Source: Micromonospora cabrerizensis
GTDB taxonomy: Bacteria > Actinomycetota > Actinomycetes > Mycobacteriales > Micromonosporaceae
Direction of reading: 5' to 3'
NCBI RefSeq assembly: GCF_022230955.1
Contig: NZ_JAKKFI010000089.1
Coordinates: 1 to 64,000, forward strand
DNA: 64,000 nt
How positions within the stretch are numbered: position 1 is the stretch's first letter; every line of letters begins with the position of its first letter. Shown piece after piece: positions 35,266 to 44,007 of the stretch. The notes under the pieces were generated by a model. That model was not told the origin of the DNA. It did not search any database and saw only the letters and a list, made by a program, of their open reading frames with translations. A program made the translations under genes and the position numbers.

Positions 35266-36201
35266 TCACCGGCCGCAGGCACCGCACGGCCGACGGGTAC
35301 GCAGGTGGTAGTCGGTGGACGCGGCCAGGAGTCCGAGCCCCAGGATGCTGTACGCCGACATCGCCACCCAGAGGAACGCGTCGGAGAGCTCGCTCTCCGA
35401 TCCCGACACCACCTGCACCATCCCCATGCCGAAGTAGGCCACGATGCCCGCCCCGAGGCCGAAGCCGGGCACCAGCAACAGCAACCGCGGGATCGTGCGA
35501 CCGGCGAGCAGCGGCACCCATCCCGGCCAGACCTCACCCCAGTGGTGCACCAGCGCCAGCGGCAACAACACCCCGGCCAGCACCAGGCCGATCATCAGCG
35601 CGACCATGGTGGGGTCGTCGATGAGACCGTCGAATCCCACCACGGCCTGAGCCGCGAAGCGGGCGACGAGGCCGGTCACTGTGACGTACGCGGCCCACCG
35701 CGCCCACCGCGCCGGTGTGGGGCGCCGCAGGCCCGGTCGGACCGTCCGGCAGCAGTCCGGGCAGTCGCCGCGGGTGCGTCGTTGATAGCGGGCGGTGCCG
35801 AGGCCGAGAAGGACCGCTCCGGTGACGCAGCCGAGCCGGCTGGCGAAAGCGAGCGGGTCGAAGTACGGGCCGACCGTGAACAGCAGGAAACCCACCAACT
35901 CGGGCAGCAGGATCGCGGCCGCGGCGACCAGCGCCCCGGCGGTCGCCCAGGCGGCCGCCGCAAGCACCGGCCACCAGACCGTCAGCCGGTCCAGAGCGAT
36001 CGCCAGGACGCCCGCCGCGACGCACATCGCCACCGACCGCCAGCCGGTGAAACCCAGCAGGTCGGTCCCGATCCGACCGAACTCCGGTGCCTCACCGACG
36101 GTCCACGCCAGACGCACACCCCCGTATGCCACGGCCCAGCCGAGCACTGCGTACGTCAGGCCGTGACCCGCCTCGCGGACGGCCGGTGCCGATGTCGTCA
36201 T
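35266..36201 (-). CDS. Polytopic membrane protein of unknown function, 311 aa
   Basis: At least seven hydrophobic segments are visible, for example VLAIALDRLTVWWPVLAAAA, GALVAAAAILLPELVGFLLF and ALMIGLVLAGVLLPLALVHH. A central cytoplasmic loop has CPDCC and the C-terminus ends in CGACG, so a metal or redox role is possible. I do not recognise the family. The ATG at 36201 gives a short hydrophilic start (MTTSAPAVREAGHG). It is monocistronic and ends at the shared terminator. Confidence 0.75.
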   Translation of the reverse strand: MTTSAPAVREAGHGLTYAVLGWAVAYGGVRLAWTVGEAPEFGRIGTDLLGFTGWRSVAMCVAAGVLAIALDRLTVWWPVLAAAAWATAGALVAAAAILLPELVGFLLFTVGPYFDPLAFASRLGCVTGAVLLGLGTARYQRRTRGDCPDCCRTVRPGLRRPTPARWARWAAYVTVTGLVARFAAQAVVGFDGLIDDPTMVALMIGLVLAGVLLPLALVHHWGEVWPGWVPLLAGRTIPRLLLLVPGFGLGAGIVAYFGMGMVQVVSGSESELSDAFLWVAMSAYSILGLGLLAASTDYHLRTRRPCGACGR

Positions 36202-36447
36202 GGTTCGATCCTCGCGGCACCGGCGCGCGGGCGGCCCCCGCTGGCAGGGGAACGCGCTCCCTCGCTCGGGTGAGGCTCGTGGTCGATCCACAGGAGAGGG
36301 CCCGGGCAGAGCGGACAGGGGTGGCGCGGACAGGGGTGGCGTGGATTCTCCGCCTTCTATACCGTGGCACGGTCGCGGGCGACGACGTCCTCGACCGGGC
36401 TGTCCCCGCGACGCAGTGACGTACGCGGTCGAGGTGAGAGGTGCGTC

Positions 36448-37284
36448 GTGGCCATGGACTCGCAGGCGACCGGCCGTCCCGGGGCCGACGACGACGTCGA
36501 CGTGCAGCAGAAGGTCGACACGTCGGTGCCGCACTCGGCCCGGATCTGGAACTACTGGCTCGGCGGCAAGGACAACTTCGCGGTCGACCGCGAGGCCGGC
36601 GACCAGTACCGGCAGGTCTTCCCCGGTGTCGTCGACGTCGCCCGCGCCTCCCGGCAGTTCCTGGTCCGCTCGATCATGTTCCTCGCCGCCGAGGCGGGAG
36701 TCCGTCAGTTCCTCGACGTCGGCACGGGGCTGCCGACCGCCAACAACACGCACGAGGTGGCGCAGGGAATCGCGCCGGACGCGCGGATCGTCTACGTCGA
36801 CAGCGACCCACTGGTGCTGGTGCACGCCCGTGCGCTGCTGGTCGGCACTCCCGAGGGCCGGACCGCGTACATCGACGGTGATCTGCACGACCCGGCCGCG
36901 GTCATCGCCGAGGCCGGTAGGACGCTCGACTTCCAGCAGCCGATCGGCCTCATCCTCAGCGGTGTCATGGGCCACGTGCCCGACTACGAGACGGCCCGCT
37001 CGATCACGCGGCAGTTGCTGGCGTCGCTGCCGAGCGGCAGCTACCTCTCGCTCAACGACGGCACGAGCCTGATCAGCGCGGAGATGCAGCAGGCGCAGGA
37101 CGACTACAACGACACCGGGGCGACGCCGTACACGCTCCGCTCGCCCGATGAGATCGCCGGCTTCTTCGACGGCCTGGAGCTGGTGGAGCCGGGCGTCGTG
37201 CCGTGCCCGCGCTGGCGACCCGACGACGGGGTCGACACGCCCGCCGACATCGACGCCTTCGGCGGGGTGGGCCGCAAGAACTGA
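36448..37284 (+). CDS. SAM-dependent methyltransferase of the DUF574 type
   Basis: A 278-aa protein. VPHSARIWNYWLGGKDNFAV is the family signature, FLDVGTGLPTANNTHEVAQG the SAM-binding loop, IVYVDSDPLVLVHARALL the acidic ribose loop, and GLILSGVMGHVPDYETARSI the central strand. This family is greatly expanded in Streptomyces and relatives with unknown substrates. The GTG at 36448 is chosen for its spacing from GAGAGG; the ATG at 36454 is in frame. It is convergent with the AlkD remnant. Confidence 0.85.
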   Translation: MAMDSQATGRPGADDDVDVQQKVDTSVPHSARIWNYWLGGKDNFAVDREAGDQYRQVFPGVVDVARASRQFLVRSIMFLAAEAGVRQFLDVGTGLPTANNTHEVAQGIAPDARIVYVDSDPLVLVHARALLVGTPEGRTAYIDGDLHDPAAVIAEAGRTLDFQQPIGLILSGVMGHVPDYETARSITRQLLASLPSGSYLSLNDGTSLISAEMQQAQDDYNDTGATPYTLRSPDEIAGFFDGLELVEPGVVPCPRWRPDDGVDTPADIDAFGGVGRKN

Positions 37285-37286
37285 GG

Positions 37287-37305
37287 TCTCCCCGCCGAGG
37301 GGGGA
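37287..37305. terminator. Short hairpin between convergent genes
   Basis: TCTCCCC at 37287-37293 pairs with GGGGGGA at 37299-37305 (one wobble) across a 5-nt loop. It is the only candidate terminator in the 31-bp gap. Confidence 0.4.
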
Positions 37306-37315
37306 TGTCGGAGGG

Positions 37316-37724
37316 CTAGAGCGTGCCGGACAGATACCCCCGTCGTCGCTGCGGTTCGAACTTCTCGATCGCGTACCGCAGCATCACCCGGGGCATGGCG
37401 CGGTAGCGGCGGAGCAGGAACTCCTCCTCCGCCGCCCTGTCGCGGTTGCCCACCTCGCGCAGCATCCAGCCCACCGCCTTGCGGACGAGGTCGTGCGGGT
37501 CGTGCAGGAGCCGGTCACCGAGCCGGAAGGTCCACCGGAAGTCGTCGGCCCTGATGAAGGCGAAGGTCGCCATGACGGCGATGCGCCGGTCCCACACCAG
37601 GTCTGACCCGGCCAGCCGGTCCAGGACGCCGCGCTCCTCGTCGACCAGCCAGGGGCCGACGATGTACGGCGCGCGGGTCGGCGCGGCTGGCGAGGTCTCG
37701 ACGGACGTCGGCGCTCGTGGCCAT
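37316..37724 (-). pseudogene. AlkD-like DNA repair gene with large internal deletion
   Basis: The C-terminal half of an AlkD-like protein is clear: APYIVGPWLVDEERGVLDRL, WDRRIAVMATFAFIRADDF, LLHDPHDLVRKAVGWMLREV and MPRVMLRYAIEKFEPQRRRG. Upstream, in another frame, an ATG at 37724 opens MATSADVRRDLASRADPR, a plausible AlkD N-terminus of 18 residues. About 100 central residues are missing and the 409-nt span is not a multiple of 3. It is most likely decayed by deletion. A full-length AlkD-like gene is present at 4.3-5.0 kb, though it belongs to a different branch. Confidence 0.7.
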
Positions 37725-37791
37725 GACCTGCGAGCTACCGTGCCGGTCGGTGCCCACGGCGCAGCGTGCACAGCGAGCCGCCCGTCTCCCC

Positions 37792-38784
37792 TCAGCCGGC
37801 GCGGCGCAGCCGCCCGAGCATCCCGTTGAGGTCCTGGACGAACAGGTCGTGGCGGAAGAAGTGCCCGCCGGGCACCTCGCGCCACTCGTGCGGGATGCCG
37901 GCCCGGGCGAGCGCGGCGCGGAACTCGCGCTGACCGGCGAGCACCTGGGTCTCGTTCGCGGTGTCGAACCAGTTGATCGGGTCGGGTGACGTGCCGGCCG
38001 CCAGGAAGATCCGCTTGTTCTGGAAACTCGGGATTCGCTGGACCGGGTTGTCGGCGGTGACCCGGGCCTCGTCCCACAGCGGGATCCCGTAGACGGTGCC
38101 ACCACCGAGGTCCAGTGCGGCGGAGGTGGCGTTGGCCCAGTGCACGACGAGCCCGAAGTCCCGGCGGAGGCTGGCCGGCCCGGAGTGCGAGCTGACCGAG
38201 CAGAAGTGGCCGTAGTACTTGGCGGCGTACTTCAGCGCGCCGAAACCGCCCATCGAGAAGCCGGCCACCGCACGACCGTTGTACTCGGCGAAGGTACGGA
38301 AGTTCGCGTCGATCCACGGCAGCAACTGGGCCATGTGGAAGGTCTCCCAGTTGCGCGGGCCCACGAAGCTGCTCACCGGATTGCTGTACCAACCGGTCGA
38401 CGCGTCGGGCATGACCACGATGACCTCCCGGCCGGCGGTCAGACCGATGATGTTGTCCTGAAGGTGGAAGGTGCGGAAGTCGGCGTTGCCACCGTGCAGG
38501 AGATACAGCACGGGATACCGCCTACCGCTGGTGTGGTACCCGTCCGGCAGCAGCACGTTGACGCCGGGGTCCCACTCGATGGCGTCCGTGGCGAAGCGGT
38601 AGTACTGGAGGCGGCCGCCGTTCTCGTTGCGGTCGACGATGCGCAGGCCGTACCCGTCGGCGGCGGCCTGGGCGGCGGACGGCGCGGCAAGGGCGCCGGC
38701 GAACAGGCCGGCGGCGGCCACCGCCGCGGAGCCACCGATCAGCCGGCGCCGGCTGATCGACGCGGGCGGGGGAACGTCGGGCAT
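37792..38784 (-). CDS. Tat-exported esterase (antigen 85/esterase D fold)
   Basis: A 330-aa protein. SISRRRLIGGSAAVAAAGLF is a Tat signal ending AAQAA. PVLYLLHGGNADFRTFHLQD, VVMPDASTGWYSN, AVAGFSMGGFGALKYAAKYY (nucleophile Ser), and GGHFFRHDLFVQDL (His) fit the PF00756 esterase family, which includes S-formylglutathione hydrolase, feruloyl and acetyl-xylan esterases, and mycolyltransferases. It is the last gene of the exo-hydrolase operon, 17 nt after the M23 gene, with GAGGAG before the ATG. Removal of acetyl or other ester groups from cell-wall polymers would fit the company it keeps, but this is inference. Confidence 0.82.
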   Translation of the reverse strand: MPDVPPPASISRRRLIGGSAAVAAAGLFAGALAAPSAAQAAADGYGLRIVDRNENGGRLQYYRFATDAIEWDPGVNVLLPDGYHTSGRRYPVLYLLHGGNADFRTFHLQDNIIGLTAGREVIVVMPDASTGWYSNPVSSFVGPRNWETFHMAQLLPWIDANFRTFAEYNGRAVAGFSMGGFGALKYAAKYYGHFCSVSSHSGPASLRRDFGLVVHWANATSAALDLGGGTVYGIPLWDEARVTADNPVQRIPSFQNKRIFLAAGTSPDPINWFDTANETQVLAGQREFRAALARAGIPHEWREVPGGHFFRHDLFVQDLNGMLGRLRRAG

Positions 38785-38801
38785 CAGGTCTCCTCGGGGG
38801 T

Positions 38802-40316
38802 TCAGAAGGTGGTCTCGTTGGGCAGGCCGAAGAAGTCGTGCCACTTCGCGCCACCGAGGAAGCCGGTGCCGGTGGAGAGGCCGACGTAGACGTCGTTGAG
38901 GCTGCCCCTGGTGAACGCGATGACGTCGTCCCTGCCGTCGCCGTTGTAGTCGCCCAGGTAGGGGAACTCGCCGGGCAGGCAGAAGAAGTCGTTCCACTTG
39001 ACGGTGGTGCCGACGAACGAGGTGCCGGTGGAGACGGCCGCGTAGACGTCGGCATCCGCGTTGCAGGTGAACGTGACGATGTCGTCGCGGCCGTCGCCGT
39101 TGATGTCCCCGACGCGCGGCAGTTCGGTGCCGACCGCGAACACGTCGTGCCAGGTCTGTGCCGCCCCGAACGCGGTTCCGCTGGACAGGGCGACGATGAC
39201 GTCCGACGCCGCGACCGGCCCCTGGGTGAAGGTGATGATGTCGTCGCGGCCGTCGCCGTTGACGTCGCCGAGAGCCGGATACTCGCCGGCGATGGAGAAG
39301 TACTCGTGCCATTTCAGGCCGGGGCCGAACCCGGTGCCGGTGGAGAGCGCGACGTACACGTCCCCGGACGTGTCGTGGGTGAAGGCGACGATGTCGTCGC
39401 GTCCGTCGCCGTTGACGTCCCCGACCGCGGCGACCTCGGCGTTCGGCGCGAACCAGTCGTGCCATTTGGTGGCGCCGGCGAACGACGACCCGTTCGACGG
39501 TGCCACGTACACGTCGGCGAGCGAGCCGTGGGTGAACGCCACGATGTCGTCACGCCCGTCGCCGTTGAAGTCCCCGGACAGCAGCGTCTCGTCGTCGAGC
39601 CCGAAGAAGTCGTTCCACTTCACCGACGTCCCGGCGAACGAGGAGCCGGTGGACGCCGACACGTACACGTCGTTGAGCGAGCCGCGGGTGAAGGCCACGA
39701 TGTCGTCGCGTCCGTCGCCGGTGAAGTCCGTCGGTGACCCGGCCAGGTAGCGGCCGCCCGACGAGACGCCGCAGTTGTCACTGACCAGGTACTTCTGGTG
39801 GTACTGGGCAGGGTAGGGAGCAAGCGAGACGCCGTTGATGACGATCGTCTGTCCGACTCCGTTGTAGAGCTGCTCGTAGTGGACGTGCGGCCCGGAGGAG
39901 TTGCCGGTGCTGCCGGTGATGCCGATCTGCTGTCCCTGCTGCACGTACGCGCCATTGGTGACCGAGTAGGCGCTGAGATGGAAGTAGTAGGTCGTCCAGC
40001 CCCCACCGTGGTCGACGACGATGTAGTTGCCGGCCCCGCTGGGTTGGGAGTAGTGCCGGGCCACACCCGCTGCGGACGCCACCTGGGGGGTGCCTCCGGT
40101 GGCGCCGCCGTCGGCGCGCACGAAGTCCAACGCCTGCCGCACCTCCGCGCTGTGGTGGTCGTAGGTCCAGCGTTGCCCGCACGGGAACGGCGCTTTGAAG
40201 TTCGGGGCGGCCATCGCCGGCGAGGGTGACACCACCACCGCGGTCAGGACCGCCATGGCCAGGGTGAGGAGCGCGACCAGGGCGCGGAGAACCGGGGTAC
40301 GCGACGGCCGGGACAT
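38802..40316 (-). CDS. Exported M23-type peptidase with six-copy FG-GAP/VCBS module
   Basis: A 504-aa protein with a Sec signal (VLRALVALLTLAMAVLTAVV, ending AMAA). Residues 40-190 are an M23/LytM domain: YIVVDHGGGWTTYYFHLSAY and STGNSSGPHVHYEQLYNG give the later His ligands, with intact HxH. The first motif reads VRQALDFV, so the canonical His of HxxxD is absent (Arg). A linker GGRYLAGSPTDFTGDGRDD leads into six repeats with NGDGRDDI-type Ca-binding loops and KWHDWF-type strands, predicted to form a beta-propeller. It should cut or bind peptidoglycan stem peptides outside the cell. It lies 19 nt after the amidase gene, with AGGAG before the ATG. Confidence 0.82.
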   Translation of the reverse strand: MSRPSRTPVLRALVALLTLAMAVLTAVVVSPSPAMAAPNFKAPFPCGQRWTYDHHSAEVRQALDFVRADGGATGGTPQVASAAGVARHYSQPSGAGNYIVVDHGGGWTTYYFHLSAYSVTNGAYVQQGQQIGITGSTGNSSGPHVHYEQLYNGVGQTIVINGVSLAPYPAQYHQKYLVSDNCGVSSGGRYLAGSPTDFTGDGRDDIVAFTRGSLNDVYVSASTGSSFAGTSVKWNDFFGLDDETLLSGDFNGDGRDDIVAFTHGSLADVYVAPSNGSSFAGATKWHDWFAPNAEVAAVGDVNGDGRDDIVAFTHDTSGDVYVALSTGTGFGPGLKWHEYFSIAGEYPALGDVNGDGRDDIITFTQGPVAASDVIVALSSGTAFGAAQTWHDVFAVGTELPRVGDINGDGRDDIVTFTCNADADVYAAVSTGTSFVGTTVKWNDFFCLPGEFPYLGDYNGDGRDDVIAFTRGSLNDVYVGLSTGTGFLGGAKWHDFFGLPNETTF

Positions 40317-40335
40317 GGCGGGACTCCTGTCGTAC

Positions 40336-42390
40336 TCAGAGGGTGGTTTCGCCGTTGAGGCCGAAGAAGTCGTGCCATTTGGTGGCGCCGAGGAAGCCGG
40401 TGCCGGTGGAGAGGCTGACGTGGATGTCGTTGGTGCTGCCCTTGGTGAAGACGACGATGTCGTCGCGGCCGTCGCCGTTGGCGTCGGCGAGGTAGGGGAA
40501 CTCACCGGCGAGGCAGAAGTAGTCGTTCCACTTGACGGTGGTCCCGGCGAAGCCGGTGCCGGTGGAGGTGGCGGCGTAGACGTCGGCGTCGGCGTTGCAG
40601 GTGAAGGTGACGATGTCGTCGCGGCCGTCGCCGTTGATGTCACCGACGCGGGGTTGTTCGGTGCCGACGGCGAACAGGTCGTGCCACGTCTGGGGCGCGC
40701 CAAATCCGCTTCCCGCGGAGAGGGAGACGATCACGTCGCTCGCCGTGAGCGGCCCCTGGGTGAAGGTGATGATGTCGTCGCGTCCGTCGCCGTTGACATC
40801 ACCGAGGGCGGGAAACTCGCCGGGGATGGAGAAGTACTCGTGCCATTTGAGGCCGGGGCCGAAGCCGGTGCCGGTGGAGAGCGCCACGTACACGTCGGCG
40901 TTCGTGTCGTGGGTGAACGCGATGATGTCGTCGCGCCCGTCGCCGTTGACGTCGCCGACCGCGCCGACCTCCGCGCCCGGCGCGAACCAGTCATGCCACT
41001 TCAGGCCACCGCCGAAGCTGGTGCCGGTAGAGAGGGCCACGTACACGTCGGCAAGGGTGCCGTGGGTGAACGCGACGACGTCGTCCCTGCCGTCGCCGTT
41101 GACGTCGCCACTGAGCAGGGTCTCCCCGTTGAGGCCGAAGAAGTCGTTCCACTTGACGGACGTACCGGCGAACGCGGTGCCGGTGGAGGTGGCCACGTAG
41201 ACGTCGTTGAGGCTGCCCTGCGTGAAGCTCACGACGTCGTCGCGACCGTCACCGGTGAAGTCCGTCGGTGACCCGGCCAGATAGCGGCCTCCCGACCCAC
41301 CGCCCGCGTTGACCAGGGAGATGTAGTAGTTCCAGTTCCAGTTGGGGCCCGGGTCGGTGTGGTCGTTGCCGGGCATCTCGTTGTGTCCCCTGATGGCCGC
41401 GCGGGTCTTCGGCAACCCGTACTTGTCGCAGAGATAGCGGGTCAGCGCGGCCGACGACCGGTACATGGCGTCGGTGAACCAGGCCGGGTTGTCCACGAAC
41501 CCCTCGTGCTCGATGCCCACGGCGTACGGGTTCGCTGAGCGTGCGTGGTAGGCCGTGTCGCCCTCACGCACCATCTGGGTGATCTCACCGTTGCTCGACT
41601 TCACCACGTAGTGCGCGCTCACGCCCGCCGACGGGTTCTGGAACCAGCTCACCGTGCCGGCGTACGACCCCTGGGTCACGTGCACCACGACCGTGGTGAT
41701 CCGTGACGACCGGCCGGCCTGGTAGTTGCCGCCGTAGGCGGAGATCCAGCGGGCCGGACCGTACTCCGGCAGCGCCGCCGCGGCGGCGTGCGGGCCGACG
41801 CCGGCCGGGCTGATCGACGCGTACCGGCCGAGGTCGGGGCGCACCGGCTGCGCGGCGACCCGCACGGCGGCGGTCGCGATGCCGGTCCGCAGCAGGTCGT
41901 AGACGTGGTCGGCGTAGAGCCGGGCCGTCGAGCCGTCGGCCGCAGCGCTGTAGCCCGCAACCACCGGGTACCAGGCGGAGAGCCGGTCGCGCGCAGCAGC
42001 GGTCAGTCCCTCGCGGTCGGCCAGGTCACGCAGCACCGCGGCACCGCCGCGGATGTTGACCGAGGTGACCGAGCGCAGCCGGTCGACCGGCTCGCCGGTG
42101 AGCGTGGCCGCCCGTTCGAGGCTGTGCTGGGTGGGGTTGCTGACGAGGTGCATGACGCCGAACCCGTTGGCCTGGCTGGGCAGGCCGCTGTGCCCGTCCA
42201 GTCGGGACTCGCCGTAGCCCACGGCGACCAGCAGGTCCCGGGGCACGTCGAACTCGGTGGCGGCCCGGGCGAAGTCCGCAGCGAGCGTGCCGGGTGGCAC
42301 GGGCGGGGCCGCGTCGGCCGGCGCGGTCGCCACCTGGCCGGCGAGCACCGCCACCAGAACGAGGGCGCACCTGCGCCTGGTCAGCCGCAT
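40336..42390 (-). CDS. Exported transglycosylase-like plus amidase protein with FG-GAP/VCBS module
   Basis: A 684-aa protein with a Sec signal (CALVLVAVLAGQVATAPA). Residues about 35-170 look lysozyme/transglycosylase-like (PRDLLVAVGYGESRLDGHSG with the catalytic-type Glu, then ANGFGVMHLV). Residues about 225-370 are an amidase_2/PGRP N-acetylmuramoyl-L-alanine amidase: ITTVVVHVTQGSYAGTVSWF, YAVGIEHEGFVDNP, and RGHNEMPGNDHTDPGPNWNW with zinc-binding His. Six FG-GAP repeats follow, almost identical to those of its neighbours. Two different peptidoglycan-cleaving heads in one exoprotein are notable. It lies 19 nt after the lysozyme-like gene; TTGGAG precedes the ATG. Confidence 0.85.
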   Translation of the reverse strand: MRLTRRRCALVLVAVLAGQVATAPADAAPPVPPGTLAADFARAATEFDVPRDLLVAVGYGESRLDGHSGLPSQANGFGVMHLVSNPTQHSLERAATLTGEPVDRLRSVTSVNIRGGAAVLRDLADREGLTAAARDRLSAWYPVVAGYSAAADGSTARLYADHVYDLLRTGIATAAVRVAAQPVRPDLGRYASISPAGVGPHAAAAALPEYGPARWISAYGGNYQAGRSSRITTVVVHVTQGSYAGTVSWFQNPSAGVSAHYVVKSSNGEITQMVREGDTAYHARSANPYAVGIEHEGFVDNPAWFTDAMYRSSAALTRYLCDKYGLPKTRAAIRGHNEMPGNDHTDPGPNWNWNYYISLVNAGGGSGGRYLAGSPTDFTGDGRDDVVSFTQGSLNDVYVATSTGTAFAGTSVKWNDFFGLNGETLLSGDVNGDGRDDVVAFTHGTLADVYVALSTGTSFGGGLKWHDWFAPGAEVGAVGDVNGDGRDDIIAFTHDTNADVYVALSTGTGFGPGLKWHEYFSIPGEFPALGDVNGDGRDDIITFTQGPLTASDVIVSLSAGSGFGAPQTWHDLFAVGTEQPRVGDINGDGRDDIVTFTCNADADVYAATSTGTGFAGTTVKWNDYFCLAGEFPYLADANGDGRDDIVVFTKGSTNDIHVSLSTGTGFLGATKWHDFFGLNGETTL
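40349..40661 (-). repeat. 313-bp perfect direct repeat, copy 1
   Basis: Identical base for base to 42423-42735 (offset 2074). It covers the last two FG-GAP repeats of the amidase gene. Confidence 0.9.
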
Positions 42391-42409
42391 GGGATCTCCA
42401 ATCCGCGGG

Positions 42410-43852
42410 TCACAGCGTCGTCTCGCCGTTGAGGCCGAAGAAGTCGTGCCATTTGGTGGCGCCGAGGAAGCCGGTGCCGGTGGAGAGGCTGACGTGGATG
42501 TCGTTGGTGCTGCCCTTGGTGAAGACGACGATGTCGTCGCGGCCGTCGCCGTTGGCGTCGGCGAGGTAGGGGAACTCACCGGCGAGGCAGAAGTAGTCGT
42601 TCCACTTGACGGTGGTCCCGGCGAAGCCGGTGCCGGTGGAGGTGGCGGCGTAGACGTCGGCGTCGGCGTTGCAGGTGAAGGTGACGATGTCGTCGCGGCC
42701 GTCGCCGTTGATGTCACCGACGCGGGGTTGTTCGGCACCGACGGCGAACAGGTCGTGCCACTTCTGAGCTGCGCCGAACGAGCTGCCGTTGGACAGGGCG
42801 ACGATGACATCGCTGGCGGTGGCGGGGCCCTGGGTGAAGGTGACGAGGTCGTCGCGGCCGTCGCCGTCAACGTCGCCGAGGGCGGGGAACTCGCCGAACG
42901 GGCTGAAGTACTCGTGCCACTTGAGGCCGGGGCCGAAGCCGGTGCCGGTCGACAGCGCGACGTAGACGTCCCCGGCGGCGTTGTGCGTGAACGCGACGAG
43001 GTCGTCGCGCCCGTCGCCGTCGACGTCGCCGACCGCGCCGATCTCCGCGCCCGGTGCGAACCAGTCGTGCCACTTCATCCCGCCGCCGAACGCGGTGCCG
43101 GTGGACAGCGCGACGTACACGTCGCCGGTGTTGCTGTGCGCGAAGGTGACGATGTCGTCGCGTCCGTCGCCGTTGACGTCCCCGGTGGAGGCGGTCTCGC
43201 CGCCGACGGAGAAGAAGTCGTTCCACTTCACCGAGGTGCCGGCGAAGGCGCTGCCGGTGGAGGTGGCCACGTAGACGTCGGCGAGGGCGTTCTGGGTGAA
43301 GCCGACGACGTCGTCGCGGCCGTCGCCGGTGACGTCGGTGGCGGACCCGCCGGCGATGGCGTGGGTACGGGCCGCCTCGTTGAGCTGGGCCCGCGCGGTG
43401 GCGGCCACCTGGTCGTACCGGTCGGGAAAGCCCGACCGTTGGACGCACTGGGCGACCTGACCCGCGCTGTACCCCGGGTTGTTGCGGTCGCAGACGATCG
43501 CCCGGGTGACGTACTGGGTGCTGGCGTAGACCGGGTCCATGATCTGTTCCGGAGTGCCCCAGCCGTAGTCCCAGCGCTGCTGGAAGACCCCGAGCGACGA
43601 CTTGTCGCCACACGGCAGGTTGTTCATGTGCGACTCGACCCAGCCCGCCTCGAAGGCGGAGAGCAGCACCTTGTCGTTGGCGTTGTGGGCGCGGGCGACC
43701 CGGTAGACGACCAGGGTCACGGCCGGGTCGCGGTTGGCCGGGATGGAGGGGCAGGCCAGGGTGCCGACCGGGTCGGCCTGCGCGGGCGCCGCCGTGACCG
43801 CCGCCGCGGCGGTGCCGAGGGCGACCAACAGGGCCAGGAGATTACGTCTCAC
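42410..43852 (-). CDS. Exported lysozyme-like protein with six-copy FG-GAP/VCBS module
   Basis: A 480-aa protein with a Sec signal (RNLLALLVALGTAAAAVT, ending AQA). Residues 35-160 are lysozyme/transglycosylase-like: LLSAFEAGWVESHMNNLPCG holds the likely catalytic Glu, DKSSLGVFQQRWDYGWGT the Gly-Val-Phe-Gln motif. Cys pairs (LACPS, NLPCGDK, IVCDRNN, AQCVQR) suggest disulphides. Six FG-GAP repeats follow (DVTGDGRDD, DINGDGRDDIVTFTCNADAD). It is the first gene of the four-gene exo-hydrolase operon. The GTG at 43852 has a very strong GGGAGGAG upstream. Confidence 0.82.
   Translation of the reverse strand: MRRNLLALLVALGTAAAAVTAAPAQADPVGTLACPSIPANRDPAVTLVVYRVARAHNANDKVLLSAFEAGWVESHMNNLPCGDKSSLGVFQQRWDYGWGTPEQIMDPVYASTQYVTRAIVCDRNNPGYSAGQVAQCVQRSGFPDRYDQVAATARAQLNEAARTHAIAGGSATDVTGDGRDDVVGFTQNALADVYVATSTGSAFAGTSVKWNDFFSVGGETASTGDVNGDGRDDIVTFAHSNTGDVYVALSTGTAFGGGMKWHDWFAPGAEIGAVGDVDGDGRDDLVAFTHNAAGDVYVALSTGTGFGPGLKWHEYFSPFGEFPALGDVDGDGRDDLVTFTQGPATASDVIVALSNGSSFGAAQKWHDLFAVGAEQPRVGDINGDGRDDIVTFTCNADADVYAATSTGTGFAGTTVKWNDYFCLAGEFPYLADANGDGRDDIVVFTKGSTNDIHVSLSTGTGFLGATKWHDFFGLNGETTL
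42423..42735 (-). repeat. 313-bp perfect direct repeat, copy 2
   Basis: Identical to 40349-40661. The first mismatches are just right of 42735. It covers the last two FG-GAP repeats of the lysozyme-like gene. Confidence 0.9.
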
Positions 43853-43933
43853 GCTGCTCCTCCCAGGGGTCGAACGGTCATCCTGATGGCCGTCGCGAAA
43901 CCGCCTCGGACACCGGAATCGCAATGCTGAGAG

Positions 43934-43960
43934 TGTCATCAGGGCGGTGACAGGTGTCAA
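43934..43960. promoter_or_regulatory. TGTCA/TGACA repeats upstream of the exo-hydrolase operon
   Basis: TGTCA (43934-43938), TGACA (43949-43953) and TGTCA (43956-43960); the last two form an inverted repeat with a 2-nt centre. They lie about 80-110 nt upstream of the lysozyme-like gene, in the divergent intergenic region with the DUF4185 gene. Confidence 0.35.
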
Positions 43961-44007
43961 TGCGCGGTGAAGAATCTTTTCATTGCTTGGCTCAGGGCGG
44001 GCAGGTA

